NCBI RefSeq assembly: GCF_000576575.1
Contig: NZ_AWQS01000023.1
Coordinates: forward strand, 1-32,772
Reading direction: 5' to 3'
Origin: Intrasporangium chromatireducens Q5-1
GTDB lineage: Bacteria > Actinomycetota > Actinomycetes > Actinomycetales > Dermatophilaceae
DNA length: 32,772 nucleotides
Shown piece by piece: positions 16,394 through 23,505 of the stretch (position 1 is the stretch's first letter; each line of letters begins with the position of its first letter). The notes beneath the pieces are model-generated. The model saw nothing but the letters and a program-made list of their open reading frames with translations. It did not search any database and was not told the origin of the DNA. Both the position numbers and the translations under genes were made by a program.

Positions 16394-17145
16394 CGGTCCA
16401 CTTCATCGGCGCCGGCCCGGGCGCCGCCGACCTGTTGACGCTGCGGGCCGTCCGGATCCTCGCGGACTCGCCGGTCTGCCTCTACGCCGGCACGTACATC
16501 GGGGACGAGGTCCTCGCGCACTGCCCCGAGGGGGCCACCCTGGTCGACACGCAGGCGCTCAACCTCGACGCCATCATCGAGCACTGCATCGCCGCCCATG
16601 GCCGGGGGCAGGACGTCGCGCGCCTGTGCTCCGGCGACCCGTCGATCTACTCAGCCATTGCCGAGCAGACGCGCCGACTGGACCGGGCCGGTGTCCCCTG
16701 GGACGTCACGCCGGGTGTGCCCGCGTATGCCGCGGCAGCCGCCCTCATCGGACGGGAACTGACCGTGCCCGAGCTCGCACAGTCGGTCGTGCTGACCCGA
16801 GCCCACCGGGACTCCACCCGGCTGCCCGAGACCGAGTCGCTCACGCACTTCGCTCGGTCCAGAGCGACCCTCGTCCTCCACCTCGCCATCAGGCAGACCC
16901 GAGAGCTGGCGGCAACGTTGGTCGAGGACTACGGGCCGGACTGTCCGGTCGTCGTGGTGGCCAACGCGGAACAGCCGGGCCAGCAGATCCTGCACGGCAC
17001 GCTGACCGACATCGCGGACCAGGTCGAACAGGCCGGGCTCCGGCAAGCGGCCGTGATCCTCGTCGGCCACGCCCTGGGTGCTCGCGAGCGCGACGACTTC
17101 GTTGACTCGCACCTCTACTCCTCGAGGGTCGCTGCGGCCGGCTGA
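16390..17145 (+). CDS. cobM: CobM, precorrin-4 C11-methyltransferase
   Basis: A 251-residue SAM-dependent corrin-ring methyltransferase that methylates C11 of precorrin-4. The blocks are MTVHFIGAGPGAADLLTLRA, CLYAGTYIGDEVL, RLCSGDPSIYSAIAEQ, the TPGVPAYAAAAA segment and LPETESL. This set separates CobM/CbiF from the other CobA-like methyltransferases. The ATG overlaps the cobL stop (ATGA) and has AAAGGAG 5 bases upstream. It is the second and last gene of the cobL-cobM unit; riboswitch 2 and cbiM follow on the same strand, so readthrough into the riboswitch is possible. Confidence 0.94.
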   Translation: MTVHFIGAGPGAADLLTLRAVRILADSPVCLYAGTYIGDEVLAHCPEGATLVDTQALNLDAIIEHCIAAHGRGQDVARLCSGDPSIYSAIAEQTRRLDRAGVPWDVTPGVPAYAAAAALIGRELTVPELAQSVVLTRAHRDSTRLPETESLTHFARSRATLVLHLAIRQTRELAATLVEDYGPDCPVVVVANAEQPGQQILHGTLTDIADQVEQAGLRQAAVILVGHALGARERDDFVDSHLYSSRVAAAG

Positions 17146-17177
17146 CCGGGCGCTGTGCCATACTCGCGCCACCACGC

Positions 17178-17270
17178 CATGTCAGGGCACGGAACCCGGT
17201 GTGAATCCGGGACGGTCGCGCCACTGTGACCATCGCTTCGGCGACGGGAGTCAGACACGTCCCTGACACA
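17178..17270 (+). ncRNA. Cobalamin (B12) riboswitch 2, upstream of cbiMNQO
   Basis: Core block GGAACCCGGTGTGAATCCGG followed by GACGGTCGCGCCACTGTGACC (17191-17231), then the GGGAGTCAGACAC element (17246-17258). The closing P1 stem is GTCAGGG/CCCTGAC (17181-17187 with 17261-17267). It ends about 40 bases before the cbiM start. It is expected to reduce cobalt uptake when cobalamin is plentiful. CATACT at 17159-17164 is a possible -10 element. Confidence 0.93.
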
Positions 17271-17309
17271 GCCTCACGAGGACGCGCCATCCCAGGAGTG
17301 TGAGCCGAA

Positions 17310-17993
17310 GTGCACATCGCAGAGGGTTTCCTGCCACCGCTGCACGCCGCGGCGTGGACCGTCGCCGCCGCACCGTTCGTCGTCCACGGCGCACGAGCCG
17401 TCGTCCGCGAGCGTCGCGAACGCCCCGAGACGACCCTGCTGCTCGCCGCAGCCGGCGCCTTCACCTTCGTCCTGTCGGCGATCAAGCTCCCCTCGGTCAC
17501 GGGCAGCTCGAGCCACCCGACGGGGACGGGTCTCGGCGCGACGCTCTTCCGGCCGCCCGTCATGGCTTTCCTGTCGACCGTCGTGCTCCTCTTCCAGGCC
17601 CTCCTGCTTGCCCACGGCGGGCTGACGACGCTGGGTGCGAACGTCTTCTCCATGGGGGTGGTCGGCCCGTGGGCCGGGTATGCCGCCTGGCGGCTCCTGT
17701 GCGGGCGGCACCGCGGTCTCGCGATCTTCACCGCCTTCGCGCTCGCCGACCTCGCGACCTACTGCACGACCTCGGTCCAGCTCGGCCTCGCGTTCCCGGA
17801 CCCGGTCAGCGGCATCGCCGGGGGGGTCGTGAAGTTCCTCGGCGTTTTCGCCCTGACCCAGGTCCCCCTCGCGGTCGTCGAGGGCCTGCTCGGCGTCCTG
17901 GTCCTGCGGCTGCTGGCCGACGTCGCCGGCCCCGAGCTCGCCCGCCTGGGCATTGTGCCCACCACTCCGCCGTCCGAGGCGGTCACGCGATGA
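17310..17993 (+). CDS. cbiM: CbiM, cobalt ECF transporter substrate-capture component
   Basis: A 227-residue membrane protein that binds Co2+ for the CbiMNQO energy-coupling factor transporter. The mature N terminus Met-His-Ile-Ala-Glu-Gly contains the metal-binding MH motif essential in CbiM/NikM. Other family features are the PTGTGLGA block (about 70-77), several hydrophobic helices and the late [20 protein letters not shown] helix. The GTG start at 17310 places His at position 2, as the family requires; AGGAG lies 11 bases upstream, slightly far. The stop overlaps cbiN by four bases. It is controlled by riboswitch 2. Confidence 0.95.
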   Translation: MHIAEGFLPPLHAAAWTVAAAPFVVHGARAVVRERRERPETTLLLAAAGAFTFVLSAIKLPSVTGSSSHPTGTGLGATLFRPPVMAFLSTVVLLFQALLLAHGGLTTLGANVFSMGVVGPWAGYAAWRLLCGRHRGLAIFTAFALADLATYCTTSVQLGLAFPDPVSGIAGGVVKFLGVFALTQVPLAVVEGLLGVLVLRLLADVAGPELARLGIVPTTPPSEAVTR

Positions 17994-18319
17994 GGCGCCG
18001 GCGCACGACCTTCCTGCTCCTGCTGGGCATCGTTGCCCTCGTCGCGATCGCGCTCGTGCTCGGCCGCGGGGCGGACACCGACGAGAAGGCCTTCGTCGGC
18101 ACGGACTCCCGGGCGACGAGCCTCGTCGAGCAGAACCATCCGCACTATGTCGCCTGGTTCCAGCCCCTCTTCCGTCCCCAGTCGCCCGAGGTCGAGTCCG
18201 GCCTCTTCGCCCTCCAGGCCGCCCTCGGAGGGGCCACGGTCGGTTATGCCGTCGCCGCCCTCAGGGCACGTCGACGCCTCGAGGCCGCCCTGGCCGCCGC
18301 TCGGGAGGAGGCGCGATGA
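17990..18319 (+). CDS. cbiN: CbiN, cobalt transporter accessory membrane protein
   Basis: A 109-residue protein with two membrane helices (about 7-25 and 75-95) around an extracytoplasmic loop containing YVAWFQPLF and [15 protein letters not shown], as in the CbiN family. CbiN helps load metal into CbiM in the cobalt ECF transporter. The ATG overlaps the cbiM stop (ATGA) and the stop overlaps the cbiQ start in the same way. Confidence 0.93.
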   Translation: MRRRRTTFLLLLGIVALVAIALVLGRGADTDEKAFVGTDSRATSLVEQNHPHYVAWFQPLFRPQSPEVESGLFALQAALGGATVGYAVAALRARRRLEAALAAAREEAR

Positions 18320-19074
18320 GCCGGAGCCTGGCGCTCGACACCGCCGCCTGGTCCTCGCCGTGGCGGCATCGCTCCGTCGCTGACAAGGCGGTCCTCACCC
18401 TGGCCCTCCTCGCGACCACGCTCCTGCTGCCCGTCTGGCCCACCGCGGCCCTAAGCGCGGCTGCAGCTCTGATCGTCCTGCTCGGCCCCGCCCGGCTGGC
18501 GCCGACCGTTCTCGCGCGGAGCCTGCGCTCACCGCTGCTCTTCATCGTCCTCGGGGCCGCGTCGGTCCTGGTGAGCGTCTCGTGGCACGACGGGCCCCGC
18601 GTCGCGATCACCGCGCAGACCTCGACCCAGGCGCTCACCGTGCTAGGGCGCGGCGTCGCCGGGACCCTGTGCGTCTTCGTCCTCGCCGCGACGACCCCGA
18701 TGGTCGACCTGCTCGCGGGACTGCGCCGGGCTCGCGTGCCGGAGGCGTGTGTCGAGGTGGCCTCCCTCGTCTATCGGCTGCTGTTCGTCCTGCTCGACAC
18801 GACGCGCCGGATCCGGGAGGCCCAGGCCGCTCGTCTGGGGCTGCGCGACCGGCGCACGACGCTGCGCAGTGCGGGCACGCTGAGCGGCACACTCCTCGTC
18901 CGGGCCTGGGGCCGGGCCCGGCGCCTCGAGGAGGGGCTCGCGGGCCGCGGCTACACCGGGGCGCTGCCCTCGCTCGACCCGCCAGGGCGCGTGTCGATCG
19001 GGTTCCTCGGCGCCACGGTGGCCCTCGTCGGCGTCATCGTCGTCGTCTCCCTCCTCGGGGCAGGTCCCCGTTGA
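18316..19074 (+). CDS. cbiQ: CbiQ, cobalt ECF transporter T-component
   Basis: A 252-residue membrane protein that couples the ATPase CbiO to CbiM. It has hydrophobic spans from about residue 28 onward and the coupling-helix motif region around RIREAQAARLGLR (about 158-170), the Ala-Arg-Gly-like signature typical of T-components. A second short motif is LEEGLAGRGYTG. The ATG at 18316 overlaps the cbiN stop, and the stop overlaps the TTG start of cbiO. Confidence 0.93.
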   Translation: MSRSLALDTAAWSSPWRHRSVADKAVLTLALLATTLLLPVWPTAALSAAAALIVLLGPARLAPTVLARSLRSPLLFIVLGAASVLVSVSWHDGPRVAITAQTSTQALTVLGRGVAGTLCVFVLAATTPMVDLLAGLRRARVPEACVEVASLVYRLLFVLLDTTRRIREAQAARLGLRDRRTTLRSAGTLSGTLLVRAWGRARRLEEGLAGRGYTGALPSLDPPGRVSIGFLGATVALVGVIVVVSLLGAGPR

Positions 19075-19943
19075 GCCACCTGTCGCTTGAGGCGAGCCAG
19101 GTGGTCATGTCCTTCGCCGGGCGCCCAGTGCTCGACGGAGTGTGCCTCTCCGTGCCCGGTGGCTCGCGGACTGCACTGCTCGGAGCGAACGGGTCCGGCA
19201 AGACGACGCTCCTCCGCGTCCTCTCCGGAGCGCTGCGGCCCGATGCCGGGGAGGTTCTCGTGGATCGGGCCCCCTTGCGTCACAGTCGATCCGGCCTGAC
19301 CCAGCATCGGCAGCAGGTCCAGCTGGTCGTCCAGGACCCCGACGACCAGCTCTTCTCGGCGGACGTGCGCCGCGATGTCGCCTTCGGCCCGCTCAACCTG
19401 CGACTGCCAGAGGCCGAGGTGATCGAGCGGGTCGACGAGTCCCTCGAGCTGCTCGGCATCACCGACCTCGCCGGCCGGCCCACCCACGAGCTGTCCTTCG
19501 GCCAGCGCAAGCGGGTCGCCATCGCCGGTGCCCTCGCGATGCGGCCCTGCCTGCTCCTGCTCGACGAGCCCACCGCAGGCCTCGACCCCGAGGGCGTCGA
19601 CGAGATGCTGGTGGCGCTCACCCGGCTCGAGGAGCAGGGCGCGACCGTCCTCATCGCGACCCACGACGTCGACCTCGCCCTGGCGTGGTCGACCCAGGTC
19701 GCCGTCGTGACCCGGGGCCGGGTCCTCCAGGGCGAGCCGGCGGCCCTCCTCGGTGACGCCGACCTCGCGACCCGGGCGCGGCTCCGCCGCCCCTGGGTCC
19801 TCGAGCTCGGCGACCGCCTCGGTCTGGCGGACGGCGACCCGGCCCTCACGGGAGTCCGTGACCTCGACTCCCTCGCCGCCGTCATCGATCGAGAGCGCCT
19901 CTCTGCCAGCGGCAGCCGAGCTGCTCGCGAGGAAGGGCGATGA
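19071..19943 (+). CDS. cbiO: CbiO, cobalt ECF transporter ATPase
   Basis: A 290-residue ABC ATPase that powers cobalt import. It has Walker A GANGSGKTT (38-46), Q-loop VVQDPDDQLF (87-96), signature LSFGQRKR (141-148), Walker B LLLLDEPTAGLDP (161-173) and the switch His in ATHD. The Asp-Pro-Asp-Asp-Gln-Leu-Phe segment after the Q-loop is characteristic of ECF ATPases. The likely start is TTG at 19071, overlapping the cbiQ stop by four bases; an internal ATG at 19107 would cut into the first strand. The C-terminal 60 residues are variable. The gene converges on cobIJ with only nine bases between stops. Confidence 0.93.
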   Translation: MSHLSLEASQVVMSFAGRPVLDGVCLSVPGGSRTALLGANGSGKTTLLRVLSGALRPDAGEVLVDRAPLRHSRSGLTQHRQQVQLVVQDPDDQLFSADVRRDVAFGPLNLRLPEAEVIERVDESLELLGITDLAGRPTHELSFGQRKRVAIAGALAMRPCLLLLDEPTAGLDPEGVDEMLVALTRLEEQGATVLIATHDVDLALAWSTQVAVVTRGRVLQGEPAALLGDADLATRARLRRPWVLELGDRLGLADGDPALTGVRDLDSLAAVIDRERLSASGSRAAREEGR

Positions 19944-19952
19944 GCACCCCGG

Positions 19953-21509
19953 TCAGCGCACGAAGCGGGGCGTCCAGACCTGCCCGTGCTCGGTGACGCG
20001 AGTCCCCGACGCGCCAATGATGACAAGGCACTTCATGTCGATGACTGCCGGGTTGAACGCGCCGAGCGTGGTCACTGTCAAGGACTCCTCGGCCCGGCCG
20101 ACGTCACGGCCGACGACGACGACGGCCTCTGCCCCCCGGACGTCGAGGAGCACCCGGTGGGCAGCCGCGATCTGCTCGGTCCGGCTGCGCGATGCCGGGT
20201 TGTAGAGCGCGACGACGAGGTCCGCGGCGGCGACTGCCCGGAGACGGGCCTCGATGACCTCCCAGGGCTTGAGCCGGTCGGAGAGCGACAGGACCGCGAA
20301 GTCGCCACCGAGCGGGGCGCCCGCCCGCGCCGCGACGGCCTGCGCGGCGGTCAGTCCCGGGAGCACCCGGATCGGCACGTCGCCGTAACCTCCTGTCTCG
20401 GCCGCCTCGAACACGGCGGCCGCCATGCCGAAGACCCCCGCGTCACCGCCCGAGACGACCGCGACCCGGCCTCCCTTGCGGGCCAGCTCGAGGGCGTCAC
20501 GGGCCCGGTCGACCTCGACCGTGTTCCCCGAGGCGTGCCGCGCCAGACCCTCCCGTTGGGGTACCCGCGCGACGTACGGCGCGTAGCCGACGACATGGTC
20601 GACCTCGGCCAACAGCCCCACGACTTCCGGCGTGAGCCACCGGTCGGGACCCGGACCCAGACCCACAACGACGACCTCACCCTGAGGGGCAACCGACCCA
20701 GCCGTATGCCGCTCAGCCGGCTCAGCGGCATACGGCTCGGTCGCCCGCCCTGCCGAGTCAGCGCGCAGGTCGCTGCCGGGGACGACGATCATCGACATGT
20801 AGGGGACGGTGAGCGGGTCGACGTCGCTGACCGGGATGACGCGTTGCTCACGGGTGCTGGCACGCTCGACGTAGCGGGCCTCGTCCAGGCGTCCGGCCTG
20901 CCGAAGGGCCTCCCGGACGCCCTCGAAGGTCCGGCCGAGCTTCATCACCACTGCGGCCTCCGTGTCGGCGAGGCGCCTCGCGAGCTCCGGCACCGGGAGG
21001 GTCCCGGGCAGGATCGTGAGCGTGTCCTCGTGCCGGCACAGTCCGGTCCCGGCCGCCGCGCTCGCCGCGCTGACCGACGTGACGCCGGGCACGACCTCGG
21101 TGTCGTAGCGGTCACCGAGCCGGTCGTGGAGGTACATGTAGGTGCCGTAGAAGAGCGGGTCACCCTCGGCCAGGACGACCACGTTGCGACCCGAGTCGAG
21201 ATGGGCAGCAAGGCGATTCGCCGACTCGTCGTAGAAGTCGGACATCAGCCCGTGGTAGCCGAGCGGATGGTCGGTGACTCCCGTCGTGACCGGGTAGACG
21301 AGGTGCTCCTCGATCACGTCCGGGCCGAAGTGGTCGGCCGCGATCCGTCGGGCGATCGAGTCCCCCCGGGGGCCGCTGTGGTAGGCCACGACATCGGCCT
21401 CCCGGATGAGGCGGGCGGCCTTGATCGTCACCAGCTCAGGGTCGCCCGGCCCGACACCGACCCCCTTGAGCCAGCCGCGTCCGGGCGCCCCGCCTGCCTC
21501 CACCGTCAC
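19953..21509 (-). CDS. cobIJ: CobIJ fusion: precorrin-2 C20- and precorrin-3B C17-methyltransferase
   Basis: A 518-residue protein of two related SAM-dependent methyltransferases. Residues about 12-245 are CobI: GVGVGPGDPELVT, VVLAEGDPLFYGT and the VPGVTSVSAASAA block. Residues about 278-518 are CobJ: VVGLGPGPDRWLTPEV, VVSGGDAGVFGMA and VVALYNPASRSR. CobI methylates C20 of precorrin-2; CobJ methylates C17 and contracts the ring of precorrin-3B. CobI-CobJ fusions occur in other actinobacteria. The 30-residue linker (246-277) contains the inverted DNA repeat at 20700-20737, giving PYAAEPAERHTA. The GTG at 21509 overlaps the cobH stop (GTGA), with AGGAGG upstream. Last gene of cobG-cobH-cobIJ. 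Confidence 0.94.
   Translation of the reverse strand: MTVEAGGAPGRGWLKGVGVGPGDPELVTIKAARLIREADVVAYHSGPRGDSIARRIAADHFGPDVIEEHLVYPVTTGVTDHPLGYHGLMSDFYDESANRLAAHLDSGRNVVVLAEGDPLFYGTYMYLHDRLGDRYDTEVVPGVTSVSAASAAAGTGLCRHEDTLTILPGTLPVPELARRLADTEAAVVMKLGRTFEGVREALRQAGRLDEARYVERASTREQRVIPVSDVDPLTVPYMSMIVVPGSDLRADSAGRATEPYAAEPAERHTAGSVAPQGEVVVVGLGPGPDRWLTPEVVGLLAEVDHVVGYAPYVARVPQREGLARHASGNTVEVDRARDALELARKGGRVAVVSGGDAGVFGMAAAVFEAAETGGYGDVPIRVLPGLTAAQAVAARAGAPLGGDFAVLSLSDRLKPWEVIEARLRAVAAADLVVALYNPASRSRTEQIAAAHRVLLDVRGAEAVVVVGRDVGRAEESLTVTTLGAFNPAVIDMKCLVIIGASGTRVTEHGQVWTPRFVR
20700..20737. repeat. 38-base inverted repeat inside the CobI-CobJ linker
   Basis: Perfect 14-base arms AGCCGTATGCCGCT (20700-20713) and AGCGGCATACGGCT (20724-20737) enclose the 8-base palindrome AGCCGGCT (20715-20722), with one unpaired C on each side. 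Each arm contains the dispersed word GTATGCCGC. It encodes the linker peptide PYAAEPAERHTA on the leftward gene. Transcripts of either strand could form a very stable hairpin. Confidence 0.85.
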
Positions 21510-22162
21510 AGCTCCTCCTCGCGGGCGAGCGCGTTGACCGCGGAGGCGGCCAGGGCCGATCCGCCACGACGTCCGTGCACGACGAGCCATGGCACGCCGA
21601 ACGAGCTCTCGGCGAGGGCCACCTTGGACTCGGCCGAGCCGATGAAACCGACCGGGACGCCGATGACCGCAGCGGGCCTGGGGCCGCCGTCGGCGAGGGT
21701 CTCGAGGAGGTGGAACAGGGCGGTCGGGGCGTTGCCGATCGCGACGACGGCACCCTCGAGGCGCTCGTCCCAGAGGGAGACTGCTGCCGCCGACCTGGTC
21801 GTTCGCCACGCCTTCGCCAATGCAGGGACCCGGGGGTCGCGCAGCGTGCAGACGACGTCGTTGTCCAGGGGGAGTCGGGCGCGCGTGATGCCCGCCGCGA
21901 GCATGTGGGAGTCGGTGAAAATGGGGGCGCCCGAGCGGAGAGCGTCGCGCGCGGCCGGCACGAGGCTTGGGTGCACCGCCATCTGCTCGGCCAGGTCGAT
22001 GTCGCCGGCCGCGTGGACCATGCGTACGGCGACGGTTCTCGCCGTCTCCGGCAGGTGCTCGAGACGGGTCTCCGCCCTGATAGTGGCGAACGAGCGGCGA
22101 TAGATCCGCTCGCCGTCCGTCTCGTACTCGTAGCGGCGTGTCGGCGGCGCCAGGTCGGTCAT
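21506..22162 (-). CDS. cobH: CobH/CbiC, precorrin-8X methylmutase
   Basis: A 218-residue cytosolic isomerase that moves a methyl group from C11 to C12 of precorrin-8X to give hydrogenobyrinic acid. The conserved RMVHAAGDID block contains the catalytic His50. Further family blocks are DSHMLAAGI, the IGNAPTALFHLLE segment and GVPVGFIGSAESK. The ATG overlaps the cobG stop by four bases and the stop overlaps the GTG of cobIJ by four bases, so all three genes of this unit are translationally coupled. Confidence 0.95.
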   Translation of the reverse strand: MTDLAPPTRRYEYETDGERIYRRSFATIRAETRLEHLPETARTVAVRMVHAAGDIDLAEQMAVHPSLVPAARDALRSGAPIFTDSHMLAAGITRARLPLDNDVVCTLRDPRVPALAKAWRTTRSAAAVSLWDERLEGAVVAIGNAPTALFHLLETLADGGPRPAAVIGVPVGFIGSAESKVALAESSFGVPWLVVHGRRGGSALAASAVNALAREEEL

Positions 22163-23298
22163 CGGTCCTCCGGGGTGCTTGCGCTGATGAGGGCGAGGGC
22201 CTCCGAGACCGACTCGGGGGCAGGTAGGTCGACGTACTGACCCGATGGCGCGCCGCAGCGGCGGGGACATCCCGACACGTGCACGGGGAGCCGGTCGTGC
22301 CCGCCGGGCAGGCGTTCCGCGAGGGCACGGGCGAGCCGGTGGGTGTCGATCGCCGACCTGGCACAGCCGGGCAGCCCGGTGCAGGCGTGGAGCCGCGCCC
22401 AGGGGGAGTCCGGGGTGACAGCGAGGCCAGCCCGACGGAGCGGCTCGAGCCCGGTGGCGCCGCCCTCGATGACGAGGCTGCGCCACGGCGTGAGGATGAC
22501 CTCGTCGGTCAGGTTCGCGAGCGCGGCGACGTGCGGGCGCGTCAGCATGCCCAGGGGCACCCCGACGACCGCATGACGGCCGTGCGCCCCGAACGCCGGG
22601 GGAGAGCCGGTGGGCAGGGTGACGGCGGCGGCACCCGGCGGTCCGATGGGCAGACCCAGCTCGCGGACGTGCCACGCCAGGGAGGCGGCCTCGGCGCGCC
22701 GGAGAAGGAACTCGCGGGCCAGATCGAGCGCGAGCGGCACCGCGGCGTCGACGGGCACCGCCCAGCCACGACTCGCCCCTGCTGCGAGGACGGTCACGGT
22801 CGCGTCTCCCGTCGCGATGACACCGACGTCGAAGGCCGACCCGATCACGTCGCCGCGGCCGTCGTCGACGACGAAGAGGAAGCGACCGGGCAGGCGCGCC
22901 AGGGAGGGATCGGCGCGCAGGCCCTCGTCGAGCGCCCGGGTCAGCGGGCGGATGTCGACGACGCCCTCACTGTCCAGGCCCGACAGCGGAGACGCGACGA
23001 TGTTGCGGGCGAGCTCGTGGGTCAGCGATGGAACGAGGCCCGTCGCGATGATCCCTGCACGGGCCTGGGCCGGTAGGGGGTCCGGCAGGCCACGCACCTG
23101 CAGGGCGGCGCGTGACGTCAGCTGGAGGGACGGATCAGCCTGTCCCGCAAGGGTGTCGAAGAGGCGGGTCAGTCCAGCCACGCCCACCGGTCGGCCACCG
23201 GGACGAAGGCGCACCATCGCACCGTCGGAGGCGGGGAACGGGCGGGACACCCCGGGGCACGCGTCCGAGCCCTCTCGGGGGGCCGCTGCGGTGTCCAC
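22159..23298 (-). CDS. cobG: CobG, precorrin-3B synthase (aerobic pathway)
   Basis: A 379-residue siroheme/sulfite-reductase-fold enzyme that uses O2 to hydroxylate precorrin-3A and form the gamma-lactone of precorrin-3B. The four cluster cysteines are Cys306 and Cys312 (CTGLPGC) and Cys344 and Cys348 (CPRRC). The N-terminal CPGVSRPFPASDGAMVRLR block is typical. CobG marks the oxygen-dependent route, consistent with cobF in this locus. The start is a GTG at 23298; a later ATG at 23217 would lose the conserved CPGV block. Promoter sequences must share the roughly 50 bases between this start and riboswitch 3 on the other strand. No riboswitch precedes it. Confidence 0.92.
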   Translation of the reverse strand: MDTAAAPREGSDACPGVSRPFPASDGAMVRLRPGGRPVGVAGLTRLFDTLAGQADPSLQLTSRAALQVRGLPDPLPAQARAGIIATGLVPSLTHELARNIVASPLSGLDSEGVVDIRPLTRALDEGLRADPSLARLPGRFLFVVDDGRGDVIGSAFDVGVIATGDATVTVLAAGASRGWAVPVDAAVPLALDLAREFLLRRAEAASLAWHVRELGLPIGPPGAAAVTLPTGSPPAFGAHGRHAVVGVPLGMLTRPHVAALANLTDEVILTPWRSLVIEGGATGLEPLRRAGLAVTPDSPWARLHACTGLPGCARSAIDTHRLARALAERLPGGHDRLPVHVSGCPRRCGAPSGQYVDLPAPESVSEALALISASTPEDR

Positions 23299-23347
23299 CC
23301 GTGGATCGTAGGTGAAGGGCCGTCGGCAGCCACAGTCGCTGCCCCGC

Positions 23348-23353
23348 TAGGGT
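23348..23353 (+). promoter_or_regulatory. Possible -10 element for the cobN leader (TAGGGT)
   Basis: TAGGGT fits TANNNT and lies directly before the first paired bases of riboswitch 3. The same CTAGGGT string precedes cobL. The spacing to the aptamer is short, so the start point would be within its first bases. A weak call. Confidence 0.3.
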
Positions 23354-23456
23354 GGCGGCAGCGTCATCGACCAGGAACCCGGTGTGAGTCCGGGACGGTC
23401 CCGCCACTGTGAGCGCGCCACGCGTGGCCGCGTGAGTCAGGAACTGCCGGCGGCGT
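23351..23456 (+). ncRNA. Cobalamin (B12) riboswitch 3, upstream of cobN
   Basis: Core GGAACCCGGTGTGAGTCCGG followed by GACGGTCCCGCCACTGTGAG (23374-23413), then the GTGAGTCAGGAACTGCC element (23432-23448). The closing stem is GGCAG/CTGCC (23357-23361 with 23444-23448). The core is nearly identical to that of riboswitch 2. It is followed by a hairpin next to the cobN ribosome-binding site. Confidence 0.94.
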
Positions 23457-23473
23457 GTCACATCCGACCGACC

Positions 23474-23500
23474 GCGGGGCGCGGACACCCCGCTGAGGAG
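23474..23500 (+). promoter_or_regulatory. Hairpin next to the cobN ribosome-binding site
   Basis: A GCGGGG/CCCCGC stem (23474-23479 with 23488-23493, eight-base loop) is followed after one base by GAGGAG (23495-23500), 5 bases before the cobN ATG. As at chlID, a GC hairpin touches the Shine-Dalgarno and no U-run follows, which favours translational control by the riboswitch (inference). Confidence 0.45.
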
Positions 23501-23505
23501 ACCTC

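Noticed and set aside
21510-22364. 285-codon upstream extension of cobIJ
   Set aside because: It runs through cobH and into cobG in another frame; the GTGA overlap at 21506-21509 and the CobI start motif fix the real start.
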